64,000 nucleotides of DNA from Burkholderia sp. BCC1644 (GCF_902833225.1 NZ_CADFEI010000002.1:372001-436000); one strand, 5' to 3'. Positions 1 to 10,089 are shown, counted from the first letter of the stretch. The notes: generated from the letters alone by a model not told the origin. Numbers and translations are program-made.

Positions 1-2230
1 AGTCGGCGCCGGCGTCGAGCCCGCGGCGGCGATCCTCGTCGCGATCCTTGTACGACACGATCATCACCGGCACGCGCTTGAGCATCGGGTCACCCTTGAT
101 CAGCGTGACGAGTTCGATGCCATCCATGCGCGGCATGTCGACGTCGGTCACGACGAGATCGTACGCATCGCTGCGCACCGCGTTCCAGCCTTCCATCCCG
201 TCGACCGCCACCGTCACGTCGTAACCGCGCTTTTCCAGCAGCTTGCGTTCGAGTTCGCGCACCGTCAGCGAATCGTCGACGACGAGCACGCGGCGGCGGC
301 GATCGGCGAGCGCGAGCTGCGGGTCGCGCGTGAGCCGCGCCAGCTGCCCGCCGCGCACGAGCTTGTCGACCGAGCGGATCAGGTCCTCGACGTCGACGAT
401 CAGCACGGGGTCGCCGTTCTCGAGCAGCGCGCCGGCCGCGATGTTCTGGATCTTGTTCAGGCGGCTGTCGAGCGGCTGCACGACGAGCATCCGCTCGCCG
501 AGGAAGCGGTCGACCGCGACGCCGTACAGCTCGGGCTCGCCGCCGACGACCACGACGGCCGTGCTGGTGCGCGCGGCGTCGGGTTCGCCAGCGTCGAGCA
601 GCTGGTGCGCGGCGACCAGGCCCGCACGCCGGCCGTCGAACGGAAAATGCGGCTGCCCTTCGAGTACGTCGATGTCGGCGTGCGCGAGTTCGAGCGTGCG
701 GCGAACATGTGCGAGCGGGAACGCATACGGCTCGCCGCCGACTTCGACGAGCAGGCTGCGGATCACCGACAGCGTGAGCGGCAACTGCAGCACGAAGCGC
801 ATGCCCGCGCCCGGCTCGTTGAAGATCCGCACCGCGCCGCGCACGCCGCGCACCATCTCCTGCACCGCATCGAGGCCGACACCGCGCCCCGACACGTCGG
901 TCACCGCATCGCGCATCGAGAAGCCCGGCAGCAGCAGGAATTCGAGCAGCTCGGGGTCGGACAGCCGGGCGGCCGTCTCGTCGTCGGTCAGGCGCTGGCG
1001 CACGACGGCCGCGCGCAGCGCGTCCATGTCGACGCCCGGCCCGTCGTCGATCACGCTGACGAGCAGCGAACCGGCACTGTGGCGCGCCTCCAGCGTCACG
1101 CTCGCCTCGGCCGGCTTGCCGCGCGCGCGCCGCGCCTCCGGCGAATCGACGCCGTGGTCGATCGCGTTGCGCAGCAGATGGCCGAGCGGCGCGTCGAGCA
1201 GGTCGAGGATGTCGCGATCGACCTGCGTGCCCTCGCCGACGATCGAGAAGCGCACCTGCTTGCCGAGCGAGCGCGCGAGATCGCGGACGATGCGCGGATA
1301 CGCACGCGTCGCATCGCCGAACGGCCGCATCCGGCACTGCAACGCCTCGTCGTACAGCTGCTCGGCGATATGCGTGCTGCGCCGCTCGAAGCGGTCGAAT
1401 TCGTCCATGCGCTCGGCCAGCGAACGCTGCAGGTCGTTGAGCATGTGCCGCACTTCGTTCATCGACGCGAGCATGCCCGCGTCGAGATCGTCGGCGAACT
1501 GCTCGACCATCAGGTCGAGCGAACGGGCCGCATCGCGCTGCGCACGCTTCACGCGCAGCATCGATTCGGCGAACGGCTTGAGCCAGCGCGATTCGACCAG
1601 CGATTCGCCGGACAGGCTCAGCAGCCGGTTCAACGTATCGGCACGCACACGGCGCATCGCGCCGGCACCGGCCACGCGGCCGGCCTGCGCCGGATCGGGC
1701 ACTGCGCCCGACACGGCGAGCGGCGGCACCGCGGCGCTCGCGCCGACCGGCTCGTTCGCGGCGCCTTCGTGGTCGCGATACGGCATGACCGACGGCGGGA
1801 CCGGCGGCGGCATCGCGACAGGCGCCTGCATCGTCTGCGCGCCGTCCGCGCCCGTCAGCGCGGCCGCGAACACGTCGATCTCGGTCGACGTGACGGGCTG
1901 CGCCTGCGGATCGCCGACGCGCACGAGCAAATCGACGCCGGCGAGCAGCACGTCGACATGCGTGGCCGTCAGCGAGATCGTGCCGGCCTGCGCAGCGACG
2001 AAGCATTCCTCCATCCGCCCCGCGATGTCCACGCCGAGCGGCACGCCGACGATGCGCGCGGCGCCTTTCAGCGAATGCGCGGCGCGCATGCAGGCCTCGA
2101 GCGCGACGGAATCGGGCTCGCCCGATTCGAGCGCGAGCAGCCGCTCGGACAGCGCCTGCGTCTGCGTGCGCGTCTCCTCGCGATACAGCTCGAGCAGCGA
2201 CAGGTGGCTCAGGTCGTCATCGCCGCTCAT
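1..2230 (-). CDS. wspE: Hybrid chemotaxis-type histidine kinase/response regulator WspE (3' end cut by window)
   Basis: CheA-type kinase of the Wsp surface-sensing pathway; it autophosphorylates and passes phosphate to a diguanylate cyclase or equivalent output. Seen: an N-terminal HPt domain with the phospho-site motif AHSLKGA (His about residue 52), a linker rich in Pro/Ala, a dimerisation/ATPase core with an N-box (LLRNAIDHG, about residue 350) and G1 box (DDGPGVD), a CheW-like domain, then a fused receiver domain from about residue 645 with VVDDS and VVTDVDMPRMDG (phospho-Asp near 695). The CheA-REC fusion is typical of WspE. The ATG overlaps the wspD stop as ATGA, so the two are translationally coupled. 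The last receiver residues lie beyond base 1; wspF would be expected there. Confidence 0.93.
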   Translation of the reverse strand, partial: MSGDDDLSHLSLLELYREETRTQTQALSERLLALESGEPDSVALEACMRAAHSLKGAARIVGVPLGVDIAGRMEECFVAAQAGTISLTATHVDVLLAGVDLLVRVGDPQAQPVTSTEIDVFAAALTGADGAQTMQAPVAMPPPVPPSVMPYRDHEGAANEPVGASAAVPPLAVSGAVPDPAQAGRVAGAGAMRRVRADTLNRLLSLSGESLVESRWLKPFAESMLRVKRAQRDAARSLDLMVEQFADDLDAGMLASMNEVRHMLNDLQRSLAERMDEFDRFERRSTHIAEQLYDEALQCRMRPFGDATRAYPRIVRDLARSLGKQVRFSIVGEGTQVDRDILDLLDAPLGHLLRNAIDHGVDSPEARRARGKPAEASVTLEARHSAGSLLVSVIDDGPGVDMDALRAAVVRQRLTDDETAARLSDPELLEFLLLPGFSMRDAVTDVSGRGVGLDAVQEMVRGVRGAVRIFNEPGAGMRFVLQLPLTLSVIRSLLVEVGGEPYAFPLAHVRRTLELAHADIDVLEGQPHFPFDGRRAGLVAAHQLLDAGEPDAARTSTAVVVVGGEPELYGVAVDRFLGERMLVVQPLDSRLNKIQNIAAGALLENGDPVLIVDVEDLIRSVDKLVRGGQLARLTRDPQLALADRRRRVLVVDDSLTVRELERKLLEKRGYDVTVAVDGMEGWNAVRSDAYDLVVTDVDMPRMDGIELVTLIKGDPMLKRVPVMIVSYKDRDEDRRRGLDAGAD

Positions 2231-2934
2231 CGCATGCTCCGTGTCACGGCGTCGAACAGACGGTCGTCGTCGAGCAGGCCCACCGACTTGCCGCGCCACG
2301 ACAGCACACCGCGCGACAGGCCGGCGCTCGCGCGCCCGACGGTCGCCGGCACGGGCACCCAGTCGGATGCGCCGAAGCGCAGCACGCCCTCGACTTCGTC
2401 GACCGGAAACACGACCGGTTCGCCCTGGTGCGCGGCGACCAGCAGCCGCGTGAAACGGCCGTCGCCGTCACGGTTGCCACCCTTGCCCGCATCGAGGCCG
2501 AGCAGCGCGCCGATCGAGATCGCGATGCGCAGCGTGCCGCGAATGTTGACCACGCCGCGCACGGCCGAATTGCGGCGATGCGGCAGCGAATGGATCGGGC
2601 GCGTGCCGGCGATCTCGCGCAGCACGCCGATCGGCAGCGCGAGCCATTCGTCGGCCACGCGGAACGCCAGCGCCGCATGGTGCGTGTCGCTGTCGCCGTC
2701 GCGCGCGTGCGGCGCACCGAACGCACTGATCCGGCGCGTCGCGTCGGCCAGCTCGGCGGCGTCGAGCGGTCGCTCGAGCAGCTTCGCCGCGTGATACGCG
2801 TAGACCGGGCAGTTCAGGCAGCGCAGGCAGTCGTTGAGCCGCTCGCACGAGCGGTCGCCGCGCGTGCCGATCCGGTTCCAGCAATCGTCGACGTCGATCG
2901 TCGTGTCGTCAATGGCAGCGGCGTCGCGGTTCAT
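2227..2934 (-). CDS. wspD: CheW-like coupling protein WspD
   Basis: Second CheW-type adaptor of the Wsp array, 235 residues, linking receptor WspA to kinase WspE. The N-terminal 70 or so residues form an extension with several Cys (CWNRIG, CLRCLNCPVY), as in WspD proteins, followed by a CheW domain (DEWLALPIGVLREIAG, VRGVVNIRGTLRIAIS, VFPVDEVEGVLRF). It begins 45 bases after the wspC stop and ends in a 4-base overlap with wspE. The Cys cluster in the extension could bind a metal or form disulfides; that is only a guess. Confidence 0.92.
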   Translation of the reverse strand: MNRDAAAIDDTTIDVDDCWNRIGTRGDRSCERLNDCLRCLNCPVYAYHAAKLLERPLDAAELADATRRISAFGAPHARDGDSDTHHAALAFRVADEWLALPIGVLREIAGTRPIHSLPHRRNSAVRGVVNIRGTLRIAISIGALLGLDAGKGGNRDGDGRFTRLLVAAHQGEPVVFPVDEVEGVLRFGASDWVPVPATVGRASAGLSRGVLSWRGKSVGLLDDDRLFDAVTRSMR

Positions 2935-2979
2935 GAATTCCTCTGGTCATCGCGGTGTCGTCCCGATCCCGTCATTGTG

Positions 2980-4380
2980 TCAGCCGGCCGAGCGCCGTGC
3001 GCGCTCGAGCAGCCATTGCGCACCTGCGCGATCGCCGCCGACGTCGAGCAGCGTCGCGAGATGGGTCAGCGCTTCGTGGTGCGTGGGTCGCAGGTACAGC
3101 GCCTTCCGGTAGAAGTCGCCCGCTTCCGCGGCGCGCCCGCGCGCATCCGCGATCAATCCGTTCAGGTAGAACGCATCGGCATGCGGCCCGACACGCGCCG
3201 AGAACTGCGCGAGCACGCGCTCGGCCTCGTCGAATGCGCCCGCGTTCGCGAGCGCCTGCGCATCCTCGAGCGTCGGCGCGGTGCCTTCGGCATCCGGCGC
3301 CACTGCGTCGGCCATCACCACCGACAGGTCGGCCCGTGCGTCGAAGGTGGCCGTGTTCACGGCCGGCGGCGGCACCGCGAACGGCTGCCCCGCACCGCCA
3401 AGCCAGGACGGCGGCGCGACGGCCAGCACCGAGCGCGTCGCCGCGAGCGGCGCGACCGTGAAGCGCTCCGCGCGACGGTACGGCGCCGCTGCCGGCAGCG
3501 GCGCCGACGACCGGGCCGAGCCCGCATCGGCCACCGCGCCGGCCGGCTCACGATGAAACGCGAATGCCAGCGGCACGCGCGCCGAGCGCATCCCGTGCCG
3601 CATCGCGACGCCCGTTTCGGCCGGCCCGACGAACAGCATGCCGTCATCGACGAGCAGCGCGTCGAGCGAGCGGATCACGCGATCCTGCGCATCGCGGTCA
3701 AAGTAGATCAGCACATTGCGGCAGAACACGAAATCGTAGCGAATACCCGTATCCACGACCGGTTCGACGAGGTTGGCGTGACGGAATTGCACGCATGCGC
3801 GCACACGCTCGTCGAGCAGCCAGCCGTCATTGGCCGGCGTGAAGTGCCGTGAACGAAACTCCGTCGCCGTCCCGCGAAACGCGTTGCGTCCATAACAGCC
3901 GAGCCGCGCCTGGTCGATCGCGCGCGCACTGAGGTCGATCGCGTCGATCGTGAAACTGGCCGGGTCGAGCCCCGCGTCGAGCAGCGCCATCGCCGCCGAA
4001 TACGGCTCCTCGCCCGTCGAGCACGGCGCGCTCAGCACGCGGATCACGCGGCCGGGCAGCGCGGCGAGCCGTTCGAGCGCGAGCCGCGCGAGCGTCGCGA
4101 ACGCCTCGCGGTCGCGGAAGAACCACGTCTCGGGCACGACGAACAGATCGATCAGCGCACGCCGCTCGTCGGCCGATGCGTTCAGCTGCTGCCAGTACGC
4201 GTCGAGCGCCTCCGGCGTGACCGGCGGCCGCGCCGCCGACGGCAGGCGCTCGCCGTCCGCCTGCAGCGTTTGCACGCGCTCCGTCAGCGCCCGCGTCAGA
4301 AAATCGTTGCCGAGCGAATCGGGGTCGATGCCGGTCTCGCGCAACAGCCAGTCGCGAAATCGCGATTCGGACGCTTTCAT
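2980..4380 (-). CDS. wspC: CheR-type methyltransferase with TPR repeats, WspC
   Basis: SAM-dependent glutamate methyltransferase that adapts the receptor WspA. 466 residues: CheR N-terminal helical domain, SAM-binding domain with the CheR motif CSTGEEPYS near residue 115 and DFVFCRNVLIYFD, an Ala/Pro-rich linker, and C-terminal TPR-like helices (about 370-460: AFYLNGLIADARGRAAEAG, ALYLRPTHHEAL). The CheR-TPR fusion separates WspC from ordinary CheR. The start ATG overlaps the wspB stop as ATGA. Loss of WspC normally locks the Wsp pathway off (family knowledge). Confidence 0.94.
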   Translation of the reverse strand: MKASESRFRDWLLRETGIDPDSLGNDFLTRALTERVQTLQADGERLPSAARPPVTPEALDAYWQQLNASADERRALIDLFVVPETWFFRDREAFATLARLALERLAALPGRVIRVLSAPCSTGEEPYSAAMALLDAGLDPASFTIDAIDLSARAIDQARLGCYGRNAFRGTATEFRSRHFTPANDGWLLDERVRACVQFRHANLVEPVVDTGIRYDFVFCRNVLIYFDRDAQDRVIRSLDALLVDDGMLFVGPAETGVAMRHGMRSARVPLAFAFHREPAGAVADAGSARSSAPLPAAAPYRRAERFTVAPLAATRSVLAVAPPSWLGGAGQPFAVPPPAVNTATFDARADLSVVMADAVAPDAEGTAPTLEDAQALANAGAFDEAERVLAQFSARVGPHADAFYLNGLIADARGRAAEAGDFYRKALYLRPTHHEALTHLATLLDVGGDRAGAQWLLERARRSAG

Positions 4381-4889
4381 GCGAACTCCCCCCCGTGGCC
4401 CGGCAGGCCGTCGAACAGATACTGGCGCGCCACATCGTCGATCAGGTCGGACACCGACACCTGCTGCACGACGCCGTCAGGCGTATTGGCGACGTGCCCG
4501 AGCCAGCGCGTGCGTGCGGTCGAGATGCCGCTCGCGTGAAACGCCGCGCGGTCGATCCGCATCGTCTGCGTCGCTCGTTCGACGATCAGGCCGAGCGTGC
4601 GCTCGACGCCGGCCTCGCCCGCGCGGTAGCGGACCATCACGAGCCGCGTCGAGCGCAGCGCATGCGCGCGCCGCCCGAGCGCCAGCATCGGCACGTCGAT
4701 CACCGGCACCGGCTGGCCGCCGCGCATCAGCAGCCCGGCGATCCAGTCGGGTGCGCCGGGCACGGCCTTCGTGTCCGCGAGCGGCAGCACCTCTTCGATG
4801 CCGGCCGCGTCGAGCGCATAGCGCTCTCCGTCGAGCTCGAACATCAGGAACAGCGCATGCGCGCCGCTCTGCGGATCGGCGCGCGTCAC
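4377..4889 (-). CDS. wspB: CheW-like coupling protein WspB
   Basis: First CheW adaptor of the Wsp array, 170 residues, a single CheW domain ([49 protein letters not shown]). I chose the GTG at 4889 because it overlaps the wspA stop as GTGA, matching the 4-base overlaps elsewhere in the operon. The frame stays open upstream inside wspA, but the CheW fold begins only 10 residues after this GTG. Confidence 0.9.
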   Translation of the reverse strand: MTRADPQSGAHALFLMFELDGERYALDAAGIEEVLPLADTKAVPGAPDWIAGLLMRGGQPVPVIDVPMLALGRRAHALRSTRLVMVRYRAGEAGVERTLGLIVERATQTMRIDRAAFHASGISTARTRWLGHVANTPDGVVQQVSVSDLIDDVARQYLFDGLPGHGGEFA

Positions 4890-6562
4890 GCGTCGACCTT
4901 GAAGCGCGACACGCTGGTACGCAACTGGTTCGCCACCAGTGTCAGGTCGTCGATTGCCTGCGACGACTGGCGCAGCGACTCGGCCGTCTGCTGCGCGGCC
5001 TCCGACAGCTGCGACAGCGCCTGCGTGATCTGCTCGGCGCCGTTCGCCTGCGTCTGCATCCCTTCGTTGACCATCTGGAAGCGCGGCGCGAGCGTCTGCA
5101 CTTCGGCGATGATCTGCGACAGCTGCCCGCCGACCTGCTGCACGTCGAGCATCCCGCGGCGCACCTCTTCGGAGAACTTGTCCATCCCCATCACGCCCGC
5201 CGACACGGCCGACTGGATTTCCTTCACCGTCTGCTCGATGTCGTAGGTCGCCACCGCCGTCTGGTCGGCCAGGCGGCGGATCTCGGTCGCGACGACCGCG
5301 AAGCCGCGGCCGTACTCGCCGGCCTTCTCGGCCTCGATCGCCGCGTTCAGCGACAGCAGGTTGGTCTGGTCGGCCACCTTGGTGATGGTCGCGACCACCT
5401 GGTTGATGTTCAGCGCCTTCTCGTTGAGGATCGCGAGCTTCGCGTTCACCGAGCCGGCCGCGTCCATCACGCTGCGCATCGTCTCGCCCATCCGCGTGAG
5501 CCCGCTCTGGCTCACGCCCGCGAGCGTCGCCGACTGCTCGGCCACGCCGGCCACCTCGTTCATCGTGCGCAGCAGGTCGCGCGAGGTCGCGAAGATCTCG
5601 CGCGACGTCGCGCCGATCTCGGTCGTCGTCGCCGCGGTTTCGTTCGCGGTGGCCTGCTGCTCGCGCGAGGTCGCCGCGATCTCGGCCACCGACGTCGTCA
5701 CCTGCAGCGACGACTGCTGCGCGCGTGCGACGAGCTCGGTCAGCTCGTCGGCCATCCGGTTGAAGCCCGTCTCGAGCGTGCCGAATTCGTCGCGGCGGCG
5801 CAGGTCGAGGCGGCGCGTCAGGTTGCCGGTGCGCATCACGTCGTGCACTTCGACGAGCCGCGCCATCGGCACGGTCACCGAACGGTACAGCACGTAGCCG
5901 AGCCCGAGCGCGGACAGCAGCACGACCGCGAGCGCGGTTGCGAGCACGACCTCGGTGTCCTGCACGGACTCGCGGATCAGCTTCGCGGACTGCTCCGCGA
6001 ACTTGCGGTTTTCCTGCACCAGCACGTTCGCGTTGCGCACGACCTCGGTCCACGCGGGCAGCGCTTTCGCGTACGCGGCGACAGCCTCCTCGCGCGACAC
6101 GCGGCTCTTCTGCACGGCATCGTTCAGCAGCGGCACGTAGCGGTCGTACGCGCCGCGGAACGCCGCGAAGCGCTGCCGGTCGTCGTCGCGGAACGTCGTG
6201 CTCTGGTAGTCGACCGACAGCGACTCGACGTCCTTCAGCGCATCGGAGATCTTCGCGAGATCGCGCTGCACGGTTTCGGACTCGGTGTCGACGAAGGTCG
6301 CCTGCTGCAGCAGCGTGAACGATTCGTTGACCGAACCGCGCAGCGACGACGCGAGGTAGACGCCGGGCAGCGAGTCGCGCTCGATGCTGACGGCTTCGGT
6401 ATTGATCGCGCGCAGTCGCTCGTACGACACGCCGGCTGTCACCAGCATCAGCACGAACAGCACGCCGAAGCTGAGCAGGATGCGATTGCCGAGCGTCAGC
6501 CGGGCAGCGCCGATCGTCGGATGCAGGCTTTCATTGGTCGCGCGGGGCGTCACGGTGGCCAT
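4886..6562 (-). CDS. wspA: Membrane methyl-accepting chemoreceptor WspA
   Basis: Surface-contact receptor that starts the Wsp cascade, 558 residues, inner membrane. Seen: TM1 near residues 29-49 ([13 protein letters not shown]), a periplasmic four-helix-bundle region, TM2 near 204-224 ([17 protein letters not shown]), a HAMP segment ([19 protein letters not shown]) and a long cytoplasmic coiled coil with the hairpin tip [20 protein letters not shown]. No terminal CheR/CheB-docking pentapeptide is visible; the C-terminus is RFKVDA. It follows wspHRR by 126 bases and leads the tightly packed wspBCDE genes. Confidence 0.93.
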   Translation of the reverse strand: MATVTPRATNESLHPTIGAARLTLGNRILLSFGVLFVLMLVTAGVSYERLRAINTEAVSIERDSLPGVYLASSLRGSVNESFTLLQQATFVDTESETVQRDLAKISDALKDVESLSVDYQSTTFRDDDRQRFAAFRGAYDRYVPLLNDAVQKSRVSREEAVAAYAKALPAWTEVVRNANVLVQENRKFAEQSAKLIRESVQDTEVVLATALAVVLLSALGLGYVLYRSVTVPMARLVEVHDVMRTGNLTRRLDLRRRDEFGTLETGFNRMADELTELVARAQQSSLQVTTSVAEIAATSREQQATANETAATTTEIGATSREIFATSRDLLRTMNEVAGVAEQSATLAGVSQSGLTRMGETMRSVMDAAGSVNAKLAILNEKALNINQVVATITKVADQTNLLSLNAAIEAEKAGEYGRGFAVVATEIRRLADQTAVATYDIEQTVKEIQSAVSAGVMGMDKFSEEVRRGMLDVQQVGGQLSQIIAEVQTLAPRFQMVNEGMQTQANGAEQITQALSQLSEAAQQTAESLRQSSQAIDDLTLVANQLRTSVSRFKVDA

Positions 6563-6688
6563 GTTCGTTATGGGCTTTCTAATATCAGCGTTGAAAAAAT
6601 CCGCGCCCGCCTGCGCGCCGGAAGGCGCGCCACGAGCGCATCGGGGTCGGATGCGGACGACGCGGCGCCGGCAGGCCGCGCCGTGAAA

Positions 6689-7822
6689 TCACCGCTCCGC
6701 TTGCGCCGGCAGCCGAAGCGCGACCATGAAGCCGCGCGCCGTATTGCGCATCAGGATCTGGCCGCGGTGCCGCGCCGCCGTCGCGCGGACGAACGCAAGC
6801 CCGAGGCCGAAGCCGCCGCGCGCCGCGCCGTGCGCGGATTCGAGCTGCACGAACGACTCGGTCGCGGCCGTGCGCTGCTCCGGCGCGATGCCGGCACCGG
6901 TATCCTCGACGCCGATCAGCCAGGCGCCGTCCTCGCCGCTCAGCGTGCAGTGCACGTCCGTGCCGGCCGGGCCGTACTTCAGCCCGTTGTCGATCAGGTT
7001 CGCGACCGCGCGCGTGAGCATCATGCGGTCGCCCATCGTCACGCACTCGGCGTCGGGCACGTGCGCGACGACCCGGCAGCCGAGCCCGGCGGCCTTCTCC
7101 CACAGCTGGTCGACGGCATCGACCACGATCTCGTTGAGACTCACGACCTCGTGCGCGCGGCGCTCGGACTGCGCGCGGGTCAGGTGGATGAAGCCGTCGG
7201 CGAGCGCGAGCGCGCGCCGCGCATGGCCGGCGATGCGCTCCATGATCGCCGGCATGTCGCCGTGTTCGGTGCGGTAGACGTCGAGCAGCGCGAGGATCGA
7301 CGTCTGTGGGGAACGCATGTCGTGCGACAGGAAATCGAGCGCCTCGTCGCGCTGCCGGGACATCAGGTACGAATTCGAGTGATAGCGGATGCGCGCGGTC
7401 AGCTCCATCGCGTCGGGGAGCTTCACCAGATAGTCGTTCGCGCCGGCAATGAACGCCTCGCGCTTGACGATCGGCTCCTCCTTCGCGGACAGCACGATGA
7501 TCGGCACGCGTGCGGTGCCGGCATCCGCGCGCCACGCGCGGACGAGATCGAGGCCGTCGATCTCCGGCATCACGAGGTCCTGCAGGATCACCGTCGGCTT
7601 CACGTCGCGCGCGACCGCCATCGCCCGGTGTGCGTCGGTGCACACATGCAGGTCGATGTCGTGTTCGCTGCGCAGCGCGCGACGGATCACCTCGCCGACG
7701 AACGGTTGATCGTCGACCAGGAGGACCGATAACCCCGATTCAAGACAATCCGAGGCATTATCACTGCTCGATTCTTTCATAAATACAGTTTCAAACGCCG
7801 AATCTCCAATCGATTCTTTCAT
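6689..7822 (-). CDS. wspHRR: Hybrid response regulator/histidine kinase WspHRR
   Basis: 377 residues: an N-terminal receiver (VLLVDDQPFVGEV; phospho-Asp about 82 in LQDLVMPEIDG; Lys in YLVKLPD) followed by a HisKA/HATPase module (H-box FLSHDMRSP, His about 167; N-box NLIDNGLKYGP; G1 EDTGAGI; G2 GFGLGLAF). There is no GGDEF domain, so it is not WspR. Burkholderia Wsp clusters are known to carry this hybrid protein in place of a linked WspR diguanylate cyclase, and it feeds biofilm/c-di-GMP control indirectly. It is the first gene of the visible wsp run. Neither ATG candidate (7822 or 7780) has a good ribosome site; both open the repeated peptide MKES. Confidence 0.88.
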   Translation of the reverse strand: MKESIGDSAFETVFMKESSSDNASDCLESGLSVLLVDDQPFVGEVIRRALRSEHDIDLHVCTDAHRAMAVARDVKPTVILQDLVMPEIDGLDLVRAWRADAGTARVPIIVLSAKEEPIVKREAFIAGANDYLVKLPDAMELTARIRYHSNSYLMSRQRDEALDFLSHDMRSPQTSILALLDVYRTEHGDMPAIMERIAGHARRALALADGFIHLTRAQSERRAHEVVSLNEIVVDAVDQLWEKAAGLGCRVVAHVPDAECVTMGDRMMLTRAVANLIDNGLKYGPAGTDVHCTLSGEDGAWLIGVEDTGAGIAPEQRTAATESFVQLESAHGAARGGFGLGLAFVRATAARHRGQILMRNTARGFMVALRLPAQAER

Positions 7823-8300
7823 AGGAGTTGTTTATCCGACTTGGACGCTATCTTATTTTGGCGGTTGAAAACCCCGCCTGATTCCGCCGATTTAGCCTGT
7901 CGGCACTGCCTTGCAGGGCTTCGGACGCCGATTCTTTCCCCGTTGGCGACCGCATTACCTCCGCATTCTTTCTCTCAATAAACATAACCGGCTGATTCTA
8001 AATGAAATTAGAACACAGCATCTATCTCCTTCCGGTTTAGTTTTGCCAAATATGCAGAAAGAGACGGAATCAGATAAATCAGATCATTTCCGGATTCGAA
8101 AGACGATAACGTTTGCGAGACCGGCGCCACAAGGTTTGCATGGGCTGCAAGGCTGTTTGCCGGACGTATTGAGGGCCGGATTCCGATACGTCGCATCGGC
8201 CGGCAGGCGGGAGCAAAAATCGCGCGGCGGGCAAGGGTCGGCCCGCGCGCCGTTCGGCGCCGGCAAGACGCCGGCCCGTGTGATGGCAGGTCGCGCCCGC
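7823..8300. other. Intergenic region between wspHRR and the antiporter gene
   Basis: About 480 bases with clearly lower GC than either side, especially 7840-8110. It should hold the wsp promoter on the minus strand and the 3' region of the antiporter gene. An open frame runs through it on the plus strand but lies opposite the antiporter gene for most of its length and has no recognisable domain. I see no convincing gene here. Confidence 0.6.
8215..8250 (-). terminator. Rho-independent terminator after the antiporter gene
   Basis: On the minus strand GCCCGCGCGC-type arms (8241-8250 with 8222-8232, one bulge) form a GC-rich hairpin followed directly by a T run (the A tract at 8215-8219 on the plus strand). 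It lies about 50 bases past the antiporter stop. Confidence 0.7.
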
Positions 8301-9884
8301 TTACCCGCGCGCGTGCTGCGCGGACACTTCCTGCAGGTCGAGATCGCGTTCGAGCGCATGCAGCATTTCGTCGTGGATGCGCCCCGACCGATGCAGGCGC
8401 AACAGCTCCGCGCGCCCGGCACGGATCGCGGCCAGCACGACGTCGTAGTGCGCGGTGCGCACTTCCGCCGGGTACTCGGGCTCGTTCTTCGCGCGCTCGG
8501 TCAGCTCCGCGCGATACGTGTACTGCTCGAGCAGGCGCGGATGGATCACGACGCCGCGCTCGTCGCGCACGAGCGGCTGGATCGCCGCGAGTTGCGCAGC
8601 CTCGACATGCGCCCACGTCTGCGGCTCGGTCAGGTGATGCGCGGCGCGCTCCTCGCGCTGCGGCAGGCGCAGCAGCCGGATCAGCGGCCCGATCGTCGTG
8701 CCCTGCAGCAGCACCGTGACGAGGATCACCGCGAACGACGCGACCAGGATCACATCGCGACCGGGTAGCGCCTCGGGCAGCGACAGCGCGATCGCGAGCG
8801 TCACGACCCCGCGCATCCCGGCCCAGCTCATGATCGTCGCGGCCTTCCAGTCGGGTGCTTCGCCGCGCCGGGCAAACCCGCGCACCGGCCACTTCAGCGC
8901 CTCGACCGCATAGATCCACACGAAGCGCGACACGATCACCGCCGCCAGCACCGCGGCCACCGGCGGCACCATCGTGGCGAGCACCTGCTCGAAACCGCCG
9001 AGCCGGTGAATCGCGCCGCGCAGCGACAGCCCGATCAGCACGAACACCATCGATTCGAGCAGGAACACGATGACCTGCCAGAACGCGGTGCCGCGCGTGC
9101 GCACGGCCGCCGAGAACACCTCGTGCTGATGCCAGCCGATGATCATGCCGGCCGTGACGGTCGCGATCACGCCCGACACCTCGAGCATTTCGCCCGCGAT
9201 GTACGCGATCCAGCCGGCGATCACCGCGACGGTGATCACGAGATAGTCGTCGTCGAGCAGCTTCAGGAACCACACGACGAGCTTGCCGACCACGAAGCCG
9301 ACCACCACGCCGCCGAGCCCGAGCTCCGCGAAACGCACGACCGCGTGCTCGAGGCTGAACGCCCCGGTGAGCGCGGCCGCGACCGCGAAGCGGAACAGCA
9401 CGAGGCCGGCCGCGTCGTTCAGCAGGCTCTCGCCTTCGAGCAGCACCATCAGCCGGCGCGGCAGCGCGACGCGTTCGAGCACGGCCTTTGCGGCGACCGC
9501 GTCCGGCGGCGACACGATCGCGCCGAGCGCGAAGCACGCGGCCCACGGCAGCGCCGGCACGACCCAGTGCACGGCGAAGCCGACCGCGAACGTCGTGAAC
9601 ACGACCGCGCCGATCGCGAGCATCAGGATGCCGCCGACGTTGCGCTTGAACTCCTCCCACACGGAGAAGTACGCACCGTCCATCAGCAGCGGCGGCAGGA
9701 ACACCAGCAGCACCAGCTCGGGATCGAGGTTGATCGGCGGCAGACCGGGAATGAACGCGATACCGATGCCGCCGATCAGCAGCGCGGCCGCGGGCGGCAG
9801 CCGCAGCCGCTTGGCGATGCATTCGAGCGCGACGATCGCGAGGAATGACAACAGAACCAGCTTGAATGCCGAGACGGGGGACAT
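8301..9884 (-). CDS. CPA1-family Na+/H+ (cation/proton) antiporter
   Basis: 527-residue inner-membrane antiporter expelling Na+ (or K+) for protons; pH and salt homeostasis. Seen: about 12 hydrophobic segments, and the CPA1 core motifs FALGAIVSPPDAVAAKAV and LEGESLLNDAAGLVLFRFAV, the latter holding the Asn-Asp pair of the transport site. A hydrophilic tail of about 130 residues follows (ALERDLDLQE near the end). I chose the ATG at 9884 because a GAGG lies 7 bases upstream and the protein then begins with TM1; an in-frame start 45 bases upstream lacks this. It is a single-gene unit with its own terminator. Confidence 0.9.
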   Translation of the reverse strand: MSPVSAFKLVLLSFLAIVALECIAKRLRLPPAAALLIGGIGIAFIPGLPPINLDPELVLLVFLPPLLMDGAYFSVWEEFKRNVGGILMLAIGAVVFTTFAVGFAVHWVVPALPWAACFALGAIVSPPDAVAAKAVLERVALPRRLMVLLEGESLLNDAAGLVLFRFAVAAALTGAFSLEHAVVRFAELGLGGVVVGFVVGKLVVWFLKLLDDDYLVITVAVIAGWIAYIAGEMLEVSGVIATVTAGMIIGWHQHEVFSAAVRTRGTAFWQVIVFLLESMVFVLIGLSLRGAIHRLGGFEQVLATMVPPVAAVLAAVIVSRFVWIYAVEALKWPVRGFARRGEAPDWKAATIMSWAGMRGVVTLAIALSLPEALPGRDVILVASFAVILVTVLLQGTTIGPLIRLLRLPQREERAAHHLTEPQTWAHVEAAQLAAIQPLVRDERGVVIHPRLLEQYTYRAELTERAKNEPEYPAEVRTAHYDVVLAAIRAGRAELLRLHRSGRIHDEMLHALERDLDLQEVSAQHARG

Positions 9885-10044
9885 GAATCGACCTCGTGAA
9901 GAATGAATTCGCGCTTCCCGGTGTCGCACCCCGGTCGGCAGTTTGGCGCGATTACATCACGAGGCGAGGCCCGTAGTCGAGCGTGCGTCGGGTGGGCCGT
10001 CATTCAGCGCACACACCGTGCCGGCCCGACGCGCGCACCGCAAT

Positions 10045-10089
10045 GAAAAACGGCACGCAGGCCGGCCTGATCGCCTACCTGCGTGCCGT
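10045..10089 (-). terminator. Strong terminator after the aldehyde dehydrogenase gene
   Basis: Perfect 12-base inverted repeat ACGGCACGCAGG / CCTGCGTGCCGT (10050-10061 and 10078-10089) with a 16-base loop. Read on the minus strand it is followed by TTTTT. It starts about 28 bases past the stop of the upstream gene. Confidence 0.85.

Noticed and set aside
3950..7732. A 1260-codon open frame on the plus strand
   Set aside because: It runs opposite wspC, wspB, wspA and wspHRR, has no domain, and consists of Arg/His/Ala-rich residues typical of the antisense frame of GC-rich genes.
7911..8768. A plus-strand open frame entering the antiporter gene
   Set aside because: Most of it is antisense to the antiporter; no motif.
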